The notes beneath the pieces were generated by a model, which searched no databases, was not told the origin of the DNA, and saw nothing but the letters and a program-made list of their open reading frames with translations. A stretch of 27,304 bases of DNA, taken from contig JBKEDF010000016.1 in assembly GCA_047975325.1 (NCBI GenBank), positions 1 through 27,304 of the forward strand. Reading direction: 5' to 3'. The stretch is from JBKEDF01 sp047975325. Its GTDB lineage: Bacteria; Pseudomonadota; Alphaproteobacteria; Rhodobacterales; Rhodobacteraceae. Below, one piece after another: positions 16,779-24,985 of the stretch (positions within the stretch are counted from its first letter, which is position 1; every line of letters starts with the position of its first letter). A program made the translations under genes and the position numbers.

Positions 16779-17717
16779 TTACTGGAATTCCGCGCAGTTC
16801 TGCTTGGTCACCAACGGCGCGTCGAGATAGACGATATCCGAGGGAATGACTTCTTCGCGTGGCTTGCCCTCCTCGACAATGGCGGCAATCCAGTCGCCAA
16901 CCTGCGCACCCATGCCCTCAAAGGGTTGACTGACTGTGGCGATCATCATGCTGTCGGGTTTGCAAACCTCGGCAATGGCCTGAGGGTGGCCGTCGATGCC
17001 GATCACCTTGGCATTGGTGATACCCGCAGCATTCAGCACATTGATCGCGGCCTGTGCGGGTTCATCCCAGGGGGCCCAGACCGCCTGGATATCCTCACCA
17101 TAGCGGGCGACGTAATCCTGCATGCTGGAGGTCGTATCCTCAAAAAAGGCGGTGTAGTCGATATTATGTTCGGCCAGCACCTTGATATCACCATATTCCT
17201 GCAGGATCTTTTCCATCACATCGCCGCGTTTGCGGGTGCCGTGATGTTCTGCCATGCGCAGGAAGATGATATTGCCCGTGCCACCCATCTGATCCAGCAG
17301 ATAGGGGGAAACATCGGCCGACATCGCCCAGTTGTTGGTGGTGATATCCACCATCACACCTTCCACATAGCCGCTATCGACCGCGAAGATCGGGATTCCG
17401 GCCTGAACGGCCACATCGATTGCCGCACGGGATGCGCGCAGATCCGACATGGTGATGATGATCGCATCCACCCCGCGTGAGGCGGCATCCTGAATATTTG
17501 TGGCGGTCTTTTCGCCGGAACCACCGGAATCAAGGAAACTGACATTCCAGTCCTTGCCGGTTTCCTGAAGCCAGGCCTCAAACCCCACTTTCACGCGCTG
17601 TTCGGACTGTGCCGCAGCATTGGCATGGACCCAGGCGATATCGGTCGCATTGGCCGCTGATGCCGCCGCCATCGCCAGTCCGGCGACGATTGCGGCAGTG
17701 AATTTCGTGTTGAACAT
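16779..17717 (-). CDS. Sugar ABC transporter periplasmic substrate-binding protein (RbsB type)
   Basis: 312 residues. An N-terminal signal peptide (MFNTKFTAAIVAGLAMAAAS to about A24, ending ANA) is followed by a periplasmic-binding-protein type I fold: DIAWVHANAAAQSEQRVKVGFE, SRGVDAIIITMSDL, GIPIFAVDSG, and near the C-terminus GIDGHPQAI. It captures a sugar, polyol or sugar-like signal in the periplasm. ATG 17717 is chosen because GGGAGGAA lies just upstream and it gives an immediate signal peptide; the open frame continues to 17807 without coding features. It is the first gene of the minus-strand operon and is divergent from the SorC regulator, which probably senses the same substrate after phosphorylation. 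Confidence 0.92.
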   Translation of the reverse strand: MFNTKFTAAIVAGLAMAAASAANATDIAWVHANAAAQSEQRVKVGFEAWLQETGKDWNVSFLDSGGSGEKTATNIQDAASRGVDAIIITMSDLRASRAAIDVAVQAGIPIFAVDSGYVEGVMVDITTNNWAMSADVSPYLLDQMGGTGNIIFLRMAEHHGTRKRGDVMEKILQEYGDIKVLAEHNIDYTAFFEDTTSSMQDYVARYGEDIQAVWAPWDEPAQAAINVLNAAGITNAKVIGIDGHPQAIAEVCKPDSMMIATVSQPFEGMGAQVGDWIAAIVEEGKPREEVIPSDIVYLDAPLVTKQNCAEFQ

Positions 17718-17793
17718 CTGTTTCCTCCCAGATTGCCAGGTTCGGCAGGCAGCTCCCCCAGCGTGCCTTTGTGGTGGCAAGGTGACTCCGGAA

Positions 17794-17828
17794 ATTACAT
17801 TTGTCAATCATCAATACAGTTGTAATAT
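17794..17828. promoter_or_regulatory. Divergent promoter/operator between sugar operon and SorC regulator
   Basis: An inverted repeat ATTACA (17794-17799) / TGTAAT (17821-17826) spans 33 bp in the 170-bp gap. Inside it, TTGTCA (17801-17806) with TAATAT (17823-17828) 16 bp on is a plausible sigma-70 promoter for the regulator. The same bases read on the minus strand give a perfect TTGACA (17807-17802) pointing to the sugar operon, though its -10 is poor. A regulator bound here would control both directions. Confidence 0.45.
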
Positions 17829-17887
17829 CCAGTTTGGGTCAGGCCGCTTTTGACTGCCCGGCCGCAAAATAATGTGTATGAGGGGGC

Positions 17888-18877
17888 ATGACCGATTCAG
17901 CAGATGCACAATTGATGAGCCGTGCCGCCTGGCTCTACTCTCTGGGGGGCATGAACCAGGAAGAAACGGCGGCCCGGTTGGGGATGACCCGGGCGCGGGT
18001 CAACAGGATCTTGCAGCAGGCGCGCGAAACCGGGATCGTATCGATTACCATCGATACGCGGGATAATGGCATGCTGGAACTGGAGGACCGCATCGCTGCC
18101 GAATTCGGTCTGGAACGCTGCATCTGCACCCCCGCGCTTGGCCTGGCGGAGGCTGTCGCCAGGGAACCGGCACTGGCGGAATTCCCGCGCCGTGCCGTGG
18201 GTTCTGTGGCGGCACGGCTGCTGCGGGAAATCCTTTCGGGTCAGCCGGAGGCATTGATCGGAACGGGATGGGGCCGTACGCTCGATCAGATCACGCGGCA
18301 GATTGCCGGGCTTTCCGCGCAGCGTGCGCGTTTCGTCAGCCTGATGGGTTCGCTGACCGCAAACAGCGCCTTCAATCCGTTTGAGGTGGTTCAGGCGCTG
18401 GCCCGGGCAACGGGGGGGGAGGGGTATTTCCTGCCCGTGCCCTTCATTGCCGACAGTGCGGAAGACCGGGAAATCCTGATGTCGCAGCGTACGGTAAAGG
18501 ATGTGCTGCACATGGCGCGCAATACCGATATCGCCTTCATTTCGGTTGGGGAACTGACCGAAACAAGCCTGCTGCGGCAATCCGGAATGATCAGTGCCGG
18601 GGAACTGTGCGGATTGCGTGAAGCCGGGGCTGTCGGTGACACCAACGGCATCTTCTTCGGGGCTGATGGCAAGCCGGTGGCGCATGATCTCAATGCGCGT
18701 ACATTGGCGGTGGGGTTTGCCGCGCTTGGGCGAAGCCATACCGTGCTGCTGTCGGCCGGGATGGAAAAGTCCTTTGCCACGCGCGCGCTGCTTAGAAGCG
18801 GCATTATTCGAACCCTGATCATTGATGGGGATGCCGCCCACGCGCTGATGGAAGATACCCGCCCCGCATCTGCGTGA
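17888..18877 (+). CDS. SorC-family sugar-binding transcriptional regulator
   Basis: 329 residues in the SorC (DeoR/SorC, LsrR-like) layout: N-terminal helix-turn-helix at about 24-43 (NQEETAARLGMTRARVNRIL) and a large effector domain resembling phosphosugar isomerases, with LIGTGWGRTLDQ, FVSLMGSLTANSAFNPFEV and VGDTNGIFFGADG followed by a late VGFAALGRSHTVLLSAG. Family members usually bind a phosphorylated sugar, which fits the FGGY kinase in the divergent operon. GAGGGGG lies just before the ATG. It is transcribed away from the ABC sugar operon and probably represses or activates it through the 17794-17828 site. Nothing points to control of the IclR block downstream. Confidence 0.92.
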   Translation: MTDSADAQLMSRAAWLYSLGGMNQEETAARLGMTRARVNRILQQARETGIVSITIDTRDNGMLELEDRIAAEFGLERCICTPALGLAEAVAREPALAEFPRRAVGSVAARLLREILSGQPEALIGTGWGRTLDQITRQIAGLSAQRARFVSLMGSLTANSAFNPFEVVQALARATGGEGYFLPVPFIADSAEDREILMSQRTVKDVLHMARNTDIAFISVGELTETSLLRQSGMISAGELCGLREAGAVGDTNGIFFGADGKPVAHDLNARTLAVGFAALGRSHTVLLSAGMEKSFATRALLRSGIIRTLIIDGDAAHALMEDTRPASA

Positions 18878-19033
18878 CCGTGGCAGAAACCCGCCTGGCC
18901 CATGATGATCCAGTCGGCTGGTGTCGTCAGGGTTATGATGGTCGCCGGGCATCGGGATACATGCAAGCGCCCATATTTCCGTATCTGGTACAGGACTGAT
19001 TTCGTCAGGGTTGAGGCGGCTTGTCAAAATTTC

Positions 19034-19103
19034 TTGACGGGCGCGGCGGTATCGCTTACTCAAAGAGTGTTCCGTATTATGAATTTTGTTCAAAATACAG
19101 AAC
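19034..19103 (+). promoter_or_regulatory. Promoter and tandem IclR-type operator upstream of iclR-like gene
   Basis: TTGACG (19034-19039) and TACTCA (19057-19062) are spaced by 17 bp and make a plausible promoter. Just downstream are two tandem boxes 19 bp apart: GTTCCGTATTATGAAT (19069-19084) and GTTCAAAATACAGAAC (19088-19103), both of the form GTTC-N8-GAA(C/T). The outer arms GTTCCGTATT and AATACAGAAC are also inverted copies with 9 of 10 matches. Such GTTC/GAAC palindromes are typical of IclR operators. Position over or just after the expected start of transcription suggests repression, including autorepression. Confidence 0.6.
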
Positions 19104-19119
19104 ATACGGGAGGGGGAAT

Positions 19120-19899
19120 ATGAGCGGCAGAGGTGCGGAGCGGGTTCTTCAGCTTGTCGAATGGCTGGCAGATCAGGTGAATCCTGTCTCGCTGACAGAT
19201 GCCGTGAAGTCGCTGAGCCTTCCCAAAAGCAGTGCCCTTGCACTGTTGCGCATTCTCAATGATGCCGGATATGTCCGACGGCAGGATGACGGCCGTTATC
19301 TTCTTGTCCGGCGCCCCGGGGAACCGACCGCCACCGGGCGCGGTCATGGAACGTTACTGCGCTGTGCCGATGCGTATCTGCGCGGTGCGGTTGAGAAAAG
19401 CGGGGAAAGCGGATTTATTGCGACCCTCGATGATGATCTTGGGGTCCAGTATATTGCCAAGATCCTGCCATCCCGGGAAATTCGGTACGACCGCAATATC
19501 GATGTTCCGCGCCGTCCACATCAGGTTTCATCCGGCATCATCCTGCTTGGCGGGCTGACCGATGCCGGTCTGGACGCTTATATCACTGCTGAGGTTGCCG
19601 CCGGTCGGCTGGTGGAGGCGGGTGCGGCGCAGCTTCGGGCAGATATCGCCAGGGCGCGCAGTACGGGCATCTGGCTCAGCCGCAAGGGCGTGGTGGAAGG
19701 CGCGGGCGGCATGGCGGCACCGATCCGCAACCGCGACGGTGAAATCGTTGCGGCCATCAATATTGCCGGACCCTCGTCAAGACTGTCAGCGGCCGCCAAG
19801 AAGATAGAACCCATTTTACGCCAGGCCGCCGATGCGATTTCCGCATCGCTTGGCTGGTTGCAACCGCATGCCGCCGGATTAACCAGTCCGGACGACTGA
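19120..19899 (+). CDS. IclR-family transcriptional regulator
   Basis: 259 residues with a winged helix-turn-helix at about 6-65 (GAERVLQLVEWLA, SLTDAVKSLSLPKSSALALLRIL, AGYVRRQDDGRYLL) and a C-terminal IclR effector domain containing LGVQYIAKI, RRPHQVSSG (resembling the usual HxTASGKA segment), TGIWLSRKGVVEGAGGMAAPIRN and EIVAAINIAGPSSRLS. ATG 19120 follows GGAGGGGGAAT directly; the frame opens earlier at a TTG (19021) but that part runs through the operator. It precedes the transport/CoA operon by 30 bp in the same direction and probably controls it in response to the transported acid or a product. Confidence 0.92.
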   Translation: MSGRGAERVLQLVEWLADQVNPVSLTDAVKSLSLPKSSALALLRILNDAGYVRRQDDGRYLLVRRPGEPTATGRGHGTLLRCADAYLRGAVEKSGESGFIATLDDDLGVQYIAKILPSREIRYDRNIDVPRRPHQVSSGIILLGGLTDAGLDAYITAEVAAGRLVEAGAAQLRADIARARSTGIWLSRKGVVEGAGGMAAPIRNRDGEIVAAINIAGPSSRLSAAAKKIEPILRQAADAISASLGWLQPHAAGLTSPDD

Positions 19900-19929
19900 A
19901 ACACCCATTCAGCCTTAGGGAGGAAACCA

Positions 19930-20904
19930 ATGCTGAAACTTGACTTCAATCGCCGTTCCACCATCGCGGCCATCGCAATAGGTATCGCCGCGATTGGCAT
20001 CGGTCCGATCACCGCGCAGGAGTTTCCCGGTGATCGCGGGATCGAACTGGTTGCGGGCTACGGCCCCGGCGGTGGGCATGATACGTTGCTGCGCACGATG
20101 GCCACCATCTTGCAGGATCAGGGCATTATCGAGGTGCCGCTGACCGTGGTCAACAAGCCCGGTGGCGGTTCGGCCGTGGCAATGGGTTATCTGAATTCCC
20201 GGGCAGGCGATGGCCACTACCTGATGGCGGTCACGTCGTCGCATGTGACGACGCCGCTCAGTTCCAATGTCGGTCTGGAGTATACCAGCTTCACGCCGAT
20301 TGCACGGCTTGGCATCGATCCGGAACTTCTGCTTGTTGCCGCCAATGGCCCCTATCAGTCGATCGAGGATCTGAAGGCTGCCGGAAAGACGCTGAATGTG
20401 GGCGGTACCGCAACCGGGTCGATCGAACATATTGTGGCCATCGAAATCGGAAAACAGGCCGGGATCGACGTGAATTTCGTGCCCTTCCAGGGTGACAGTG
20501 AGGTGGTCACCGCGCTGCTTTCGGGTCAGGTCGATTTCATCGTCAGCAATCCGGGCACCGCGAGCGACTTTATCGAAGCCGGCAATTTCAGGGCGCTCGC
20601 GATTTCGACCGAGGAGCGGATCGAGGCGATGCCTGATGTGGCAACTTTCACCGAACAGGGTCTCGATATCACCATGAGCCTGTTTCGCGGCGTGACCGCC
20701 CCCGCCGATATCACCCCCGAAGCCCGCGAATGGCTGACGGCCAAAATGCGGGAGTTGAGCGAAAATCCTGAATGGAAGGCGAAATACCTCGACCCGAATG
20801 GTGTCGTGGGGGATTTCCTGCCGGGCGAGGAATTCGAGGTGCATCTGGCCGATCAGCAGCAGATGTATGCAGAGGCGTTGAGCAGCCTCGGTCTGGGTCA
20901 GTAA
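19930..20904 (+). CDS. TTT-family (Bug/TctC) periplasmic substrate-binding protein, first set
   Basis: 324 residues. The signal peptide (residues 1-29, ITA before QEF) is followed by the TctC/Bug fold: IELVAGYGPGGGHDTLLR near 37-54, TVVNKPGGGSAVAMGYL, and LNVGGTATGSIEHIV near 157-171. These proteins bind carboxylates (citrate, tartrate, glutarate, aromatic acids and similar) and deliver them to the TctA/TctB membrane unit. It starts 30 bp after the IclR gene with GGGAGGAAA before the ATG. The exact ligand cannot be read. Confidence 0.93.
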   Translation: MLKLDFNRRSTIAAIAIGIAAIGIGPITAQEFPGDRGIELVAGYGPGGGHDTLLRTMATILQDQGIIEVPLTVVNKPGGGSAVAMGYLNSRAGDGHYLMAVTSSHVTTPLSSNVGLEYTSFTPIARLGIDPELLLVAANGPYQSIEDLKAAGKTLNVGGTATGSIEHIVAIEIGKQAGIDVNFVPFQGDSEVVTALLSGQVDFIVSNPGTASDFIEAGNFRALAISTEERIEAMPDVATFTEQGLDITMSLFRGVTAPADITPEAREWLTAKMRELSENPEWKAKYLDPNGVVGDFLPGEEFEVHLADQQQMYAEALSSLGLGQ

Positions 20905-20919
20905 AATCGGAGCCACAGG

Positions 20920-21363
20920 ATGAAGACGTCGGAAATGATCTTTCTGGGGGGGCTGGCCGCATTCGCGATAGCCACCCTGATCCCCAGTATAAACATGCCC
21001 TATAGCTCGGGCCAGACATTTGGGCCGGGCTTTGTGCCGCTGAACATGTCCGTTGCCGTCCTCATCCTGTGTGCCCTGCTGGTTCTGCGCCAGTTCCGTA
21101 CCCATAAGGCGATAACGTCAGGCGGGACGGAAGGTGCATCCGGTGAAGGCGTGATCGCGGTCATCGTGGCGATTGCGCTGATCGCGGCAACGGTCTTTGC
21201 GGCGCATTATGGCTCCCTGTTGTTGCCGCTTGGTCTGTGCAGCCTTGCCGTGACAAGGTTCCTGCTTGGGCGCAGTTGGCTGGTTGCCATCGGATCAACG
21301 CTGGCAACCATTGCCGTCATCTATGCGATCTTCAGCCTCTGGCTGCAGATCCCGCTGCGCTGA
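20920..21363 (+). CDS. TctB-family small membrane subunit of TTT transporter, first set
   Basis: 147 residues with about four membrane helices (MIFLGGLAAFAIATLIP; SVAVLILCALLVLRQF; GVIAVIVAIALIAATVFAA; a pair near the C-terminus including VAIGSTLATIAVIYAIF). The segment SSGQTFGPGFVPL is typical of the TctB (DUF1468) family. It lies between the binding protein (15-bp gap) and TctA (9-bp gap) in the standard TctC-B-A order and partners TctA in sodium- or proton-driven uptake. Confidence 0.9.
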   Translation: MKTSEMIFLGGLAAFAIATLIPSINMPYSSGQTFGPGFVPLNMSVAVLILCALLVLRQFRTHKAITSGGTEGASGEGVIAVIVAIALIAATVFAAHYGSLLLPLGLCSLAVTRFLLGRSWLVAIGSTLATIAVIYAIFSLWLQIPLR

Positions 21364-21372
21364 GGGGAAGAT

Positions 21373-22908
21373 ATGCTTGATGCACTTTACCAATTGGGCG
21401 GCGGGTTTGAGACGATCCTGACCCCATATAACATCGCGTTGATCTTTCTGGCCGGGATGATCGGCACGGTCGTGGGCGCATTGCCGGGACTCGGGCCATC
21501 GGCGGGCATTGCGTTGATGCTGCCGTTGACGGTGGGGATGGACCACGCCTCGGCGCTGTGCCTGCTGACCGGCGTCTATATGGGCACCATGTATGGCGGG
21601 CGGATTACCGCGATCCTGATCAACACGCCCGGCGACGCGCCCGCCATTATCACGGCCATAGACGGCTATCCGATGATGCAGCAGGGCAGGGGGGGGATCG
21701 CGCTTGGAATTTCCGCCGTTTCATCCTTCATCGGCGGCATGTTCGGCCTTCTGGTCCTGATCTTTTTCGCGCCGGTGGTTGCACGCAACGCGATCTTTCT
21801 GGGACCGCCGGAATATTTCCTGCTGATGTTGCTGGGTCTGTCGACCATCGTCCTGCTGGCAGGCGAGGATATGCTGAAGGCCCTGTTGATGGCGTGTTTT
21901 GGTGTGCTCGTCGCGACAATCGGATCCGACTATATTTCCGGTCATGTCCGTTTTGCCGTAACGCCGGAACTGATTGAGGGGATCGATTTCGTTGCCATCA
22001 TCATCGGGCTCTACGGGCTGGGTGAGGTGCTGCACAATCTGGAACACAAGGTGATGCTGAACCTTGGCAAGCCAAGTTTCCGCGCGTCGGATTATGTGCC
22101 CGATCGCGCCACCCTGAAGGAAAGTGCAATGCCGGCTGTTCGGGGCTCCGCCCTCGGGACGGGGATCGGGCTGCTGCCGGGGGCAGGCGCGACGATTGCG
22201 ACTTTCCTGGCCTATGCGCTGGAAAAGCGGATATCGAAAACGCCCGAAAAATTTGGTCATGGTGCCGTGCCCGGGCTGGCCGGGCCCGAGGCGTCGAACA
22301 ATGCCGCCGTACCCGGATCGCTGATCCCGTTGATCACGCTGGGCATCCCGGGTTCGGGGGGGACTGCGATCATGCTTGGTGCGCTGATCATGTTCGGTCT
22401 GCAACCCGGCCCCCTGTTGATGATCAAATCAGGTGATGTCGTCTGGGCGATGATTGCCGGGCTGGTGCTGGCCAATGTCTTTCTGCTGCTGTCCAATGTC
22501 CTGCTGATCCCGCTTTTCGTAAATCTCCTGCGGGGCATTCAGGGCGTATTGGCATCGGTGGTGATCGCGCTGTGCGTTGTTGGTGCCTATTCGCTGGCCT
22601 ATTCCAATTTCAATATCTGGATCATGCTGGTTTTCGGCGTTCTGGGTTACCTGATGCGCAAGAACGACTATCCGACCGGCCCGTTCATCCTGGCGGTGGT
22701 GTTGGCGCCCCTGGCCGAAAATTATTTTCGCCAGTCTGTCATGCTGGGTCAGGGCAGTCTGGGGATCTTCTGGGAACGGCCGATTTCACTGACCATCATT
22801 ATCTGCATGGTGTTGGCGGTTGCGGCGACTTTCGGTCTGAAATTCATCATGCGTGGGCGCAACAAGGTGGTGTCCCAGACCACCAGCGATGGGGAGGCGC
22901 ACGAATGA
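21373..22908 (+). CDS. TctA-family large permease of TTT transporter, first set
   Basis: 511 residues, about 11-12 membrane helices. The two family signatures are present: GALPGLGPSAGIALMLPLT near 36-54, and GLLPGAGATIATFLAYALEK with GHGAVPGLAGPEASNNA and LITLGIPGSGGTAIMLGAL in the second half. This is the transport channel of a secondary carboxylate uptake system fed by the binding protein upstream. The RBS is GAGGGGAAG. Its stop overlaps the next start by ATGA, coupling transport to the CoA transferase. Confidence 0.94.
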   Translation: MLDALYQLGGGFETILTPYNIALIFLAGMIGTVVGALPGLGPSAGIALMLPLTVGMDHASALCLLTGVYMGTMYGGRITAILINTPGDAPAIITAIDGYPMMQQGRGGIALGISAVSSFIGGMFGLLVLIFFAPVVARNAIFLGPPEYFLLMLLGLSTIVLLAGEDMLKALLMACFGVLVATIGSDYISGHVRFAVTPELIEGIDFVAIIIGLYGLGEVLHNLEHKVMLNLGKPSFRASDYVPDRATLKESAMPAVRGSALGTGIGLLPGAGATIATFLAYALEKRISKTPEKFGHGAVPGLAGPEASNNAAVPGSLIPLITLGIPGSGGTAIMLGALIMFGLQPGPLLMIKSGDVVWAMIAGLVLANVFLLLSNVLLIPLFVNLLRGIQGVLASVVIALCVVGAYSLAYSNFNIWIMLVFGVLGYLMRKNDYPTGPFILAVVLAPLAENYFRQSVMLGQGSLGIFWERPISLTIIICMVLAVAATFGLKFIMRGRNKVVSQTTSDGEAHE

Positions 22909-24158
22909 GCCGTCAGCAGAACTGGACCCGGACCGCAATTGCGGAGGGTCCGACCGGTCCGTTGCAGGGGATCCGCGTGCTGGATATGTCCCGGTTGGTC
23001 GCGGGCAACATGGCCTCGCTTCAACTTGCGGATTTCGGCGCCGATGTGGTGAAGATCGAGGCGCTTCCGGCCGGTGATCCGCTACGCGCCTGGCGGCAGG
23101 GCGGTGAGGCGACATTCTGGAGGACCTATGGACGCAACAAGCGCTCCCTTGGTCTGAATTTCAGGGCCGATGGCGCGATCGACCTTTTGCGCGACATGAT
23201 GGCGCAGGCGGATGTGATGATCGAAAGCTTCCGGCCCGGCACATTGGAAAACATGGGTCTTGGCCCCGATGTGATTGTGGCAGATTTTCCGCAACTGGTT
23301 TTGCTGCGGGTATCCGGCTTCGGTCAGACTGGCCCTTATGCGATGCGTCCCGGTTTCGGAACCCTGGTGGAAGGCATGTCCGGCTTTGCCCATCGAAATG
23401 GCGAATCGGGCGGTGATCCTCTCCTGCCGCCGCTGGCACTTGCTGATATGATTTCGGGCCTCTATGGCTCCAATGCGATCATGATGGCGCTGCGGTCGCG
23501 CGATCAGACCGGACAGGGACAGATTATTGACCTGTCATTGCTGGAGGCCATGGTGTCGGTGCTGGGGCCGGAGCCCCTGGATTACCGCCTGACCGGGACG
23601 CCGAAGCCGCGTGTGGGCAATGGGTCCAACACGTCCAGCCCGCGCAATGTCTATAAAAGCCGTGACGGTCATTTCATTGCCGTCTCGGGTTCGATCCAGA
23701 GCACGGCGGAACGGCTGTTTCGCGCCATCGGGCGCGATGACATGAACAGTGATCCACGCTATGCGAATAATGAGGCCCGCGTGGCGCATCGCCATGAGGT
23801 CGACGCGATTGTCGGGGCGTGGATGGGTGAACGTGATCGCGCCGACCTGATTGAAATCTTTGACCGTGAGGGCATTACCGCAGCCCCCTTGTATTCGATC
23901 GATGATATTATCGGGGACCGGCATTTTGTGGAACGCGGTATATTCACGGAAATTCCGGACGTGGAACTGGGTAGCGTGCCGACCCATGCGCCGTTGCCGC
24001 GCCTTTCAGGGACGCCCGGCAATATCTGGCGCCCCTCACCGGGTATTGGCGAACACACGGCGGAGATCCTGGCGGATTATGGCATTGGCGCCGCCCGGAA
24101 GGCACAGCTTCTTAACAGCGGCACCGTGCAGGCTGCAGCTGATCAGGAGGACGAATGA
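22905..24158 (+). CDS. CaiB/BaiF (family III) CoA transferase
   Basis: 417 residues of the family III CoA transferase fold: GIRVLDMSRLVAGNMASLQLADFGADVVKIE (22-52), RNKRSLGLN (78-86), ESFRPGTLENMGLG (107-120), SGFGQTGPY (137-145), the likely catalytic Asp D181 in PLALADMISGLYG, and GQGQIIDLSLLEA (203-215). It moves CoA from a donor such as succinyl-CoA to a carboxylic acid. ATG 22905 overlaps the TctA stop; the frame extends back to 22572 inside tctA but that sequence is a shadow. A CitE-like lyase follows by ATGA overlap, so the product is probably a 3-hydroxyacyl-CoA that is then cleaved. Confidence 0.93.
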   Translation: MSRQQNWTRTAIAEGPTGPLQGIRVLDMSRLVAGNMASLQLADFGADVVKIEALPAGDPLRAWRQGGEATFWRTYGRNKRSLGLNFRADGAIDLLRDMMAQADVMIESFRPGTLENMGLGPDVIVADFPQLVLLRVSGFGQTGPYAMRPGFGTLVEGMSGFAHRNGESGGDPLLPPLALADMISGLYGSNAIMMALRSRDQTGQGQIIDLSLLEAMVSVLGPEPLDYRLTGTPKPRVGNGSNTSSPRNVYKSRDGHFIAVSGSIQSTAERLFRAIGRDDMNSDPRYANNEARVAHRHEVDAIVGAWMGERDRADLIEIFDREGITAAPLYSIDDIIGDRHFVERGIFTEIPDVELGSVPTHAPLPRLSGTPGNIWRPSPGIGEHTAEILADYGIGAARKAQLLNSGTVQAAADQEDE

Positions 24159-24985
24159 GACTCCGCTCGCTGCTTTACGTACCTGCCCATGTGCGGCGCT
24201 TTGTTGCGAAAGCGCATGAACGTGGGGCGGATGCCGTTATCCTTGATCTGGAAGATGCGGTGCCGGAGGGTGAAAAGGATGCCGCCCGCGCCGCACTTTC
24301 GCAGGCTGTGCCGGAGGCCGGTCGTTCAGCTGCACGCGTTTTTGTCCGTGTGAATGCCACTGACCGTCTGGCGCAGGATATCCAGGCGTCGCAGGCGGCA
24401 GGTGCTTTTGGCATCATGCTACCCAAGGTCGATACCGCTGCCGATCTGGACGTGCTGCCCCCGTCTTTCCGACAGAATATCGCGATAGTAGAATCTGCCC
24501 GCGGGCTGATGGCAGCGCGGGAAATTGCTGCTCATCCCGCTGTCGCGGCTCTCTGCCTCGGCTCGGAGGATTTCGCAACGGATACCGGTGCTGTTGCCTC
24601 CGCCGAGGTGCTGCGCCTGCCCAAACGTTTGCTGCATTACGCCGCGAAGGCCGAGGGCAAGCTATCGCTTGGCCTTTTGCGGTCAGCTGCGCAATTTGAC
24701 GATGATGAGGGGCTGGAGGCGGCGGCGAGCGAAGCCGCGAATTTCGGATTTGACGGGGCAACCTGCATTCATCCAAAGGTGGTCGCAGTGCTGAACAGGG
24801 CTTTTATCCCCGGTCCCGAAAGGCTGGCCTGGGCGCGCCGTGTGATCCGCGCTGCGCAGGAGGCTGCAAGGCAGGGCCGTGGCGCATTCATGCTGGATGG
24901 CGAATTTATCGATGCCCCCATTGTCACACGCGCGGAGGCAATTATCGCCCGCGCCGAACCCCCAGTCGATCCCAAGACGACATGA
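24155..24985 (+). CDS. HpcH/HpaI-CitE-like acyl-CoA lyase
   Basis: 276 residues, a TIM-barrel of the citrate lyase beta/malyl-CoA lyase family. Key positions: RSLLYVPAH (4-12), DLEDAVPEGEK (31-41), R65 in VFVRVN, metal ligand E113 in IVESARG, D139 in LGSEDFATD, and CIHPKVV (204-210). Members cleave 3-hydroxyacyl-CoAs such as citramalyl-, malyl- or citryl-thioesters into acetyl-CoA (or a homologue) and a 2-oxo acid, with Mg2+. No CitF or acyl-carrier CitD lies here, so this is not classical citrate lyase. Coupled by ATGA overlaps to the CoA transferase before it and the hydrolase after it. Confidence 0.92.
   Translation: MRLRSLLYVPAHVRRFVAKAHERGADAVILDLEDAVPEGEKDAARAALSQAVPEAGRSAARVFVRVNATDRLAQDIQASQAAGAFGIMLPKVDTAADLDVLPPSFRQNIAIVESARGLMAAREIAAHPAVAALCLGSEDFATDTGAVASAEVLRLPKRLLHYAAKAEGKLSLGLLRSAAQFDDDEGLEAAASEAANFGFDGATCIHPKVVAVLNRAFIPGPERLAWARRVIRAAQEAARQGRGAFMLDGEFIDAPIVTRAEAIIARAEPPVDPKTT

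Noticed and set aside
17897..19243. 448-codon minus-strand ORF opposite the SorC regulator and the start of the IclR gene
   Set aside because: Spans two well-supported plus-strand genes and their intergenic operator; no motif.
19915..21105. 396-codon minus-strand ORF opposite the first TTT genes
   Set aside because: Shadow of the TctC and TctB genes; composition typical of antisense frames.
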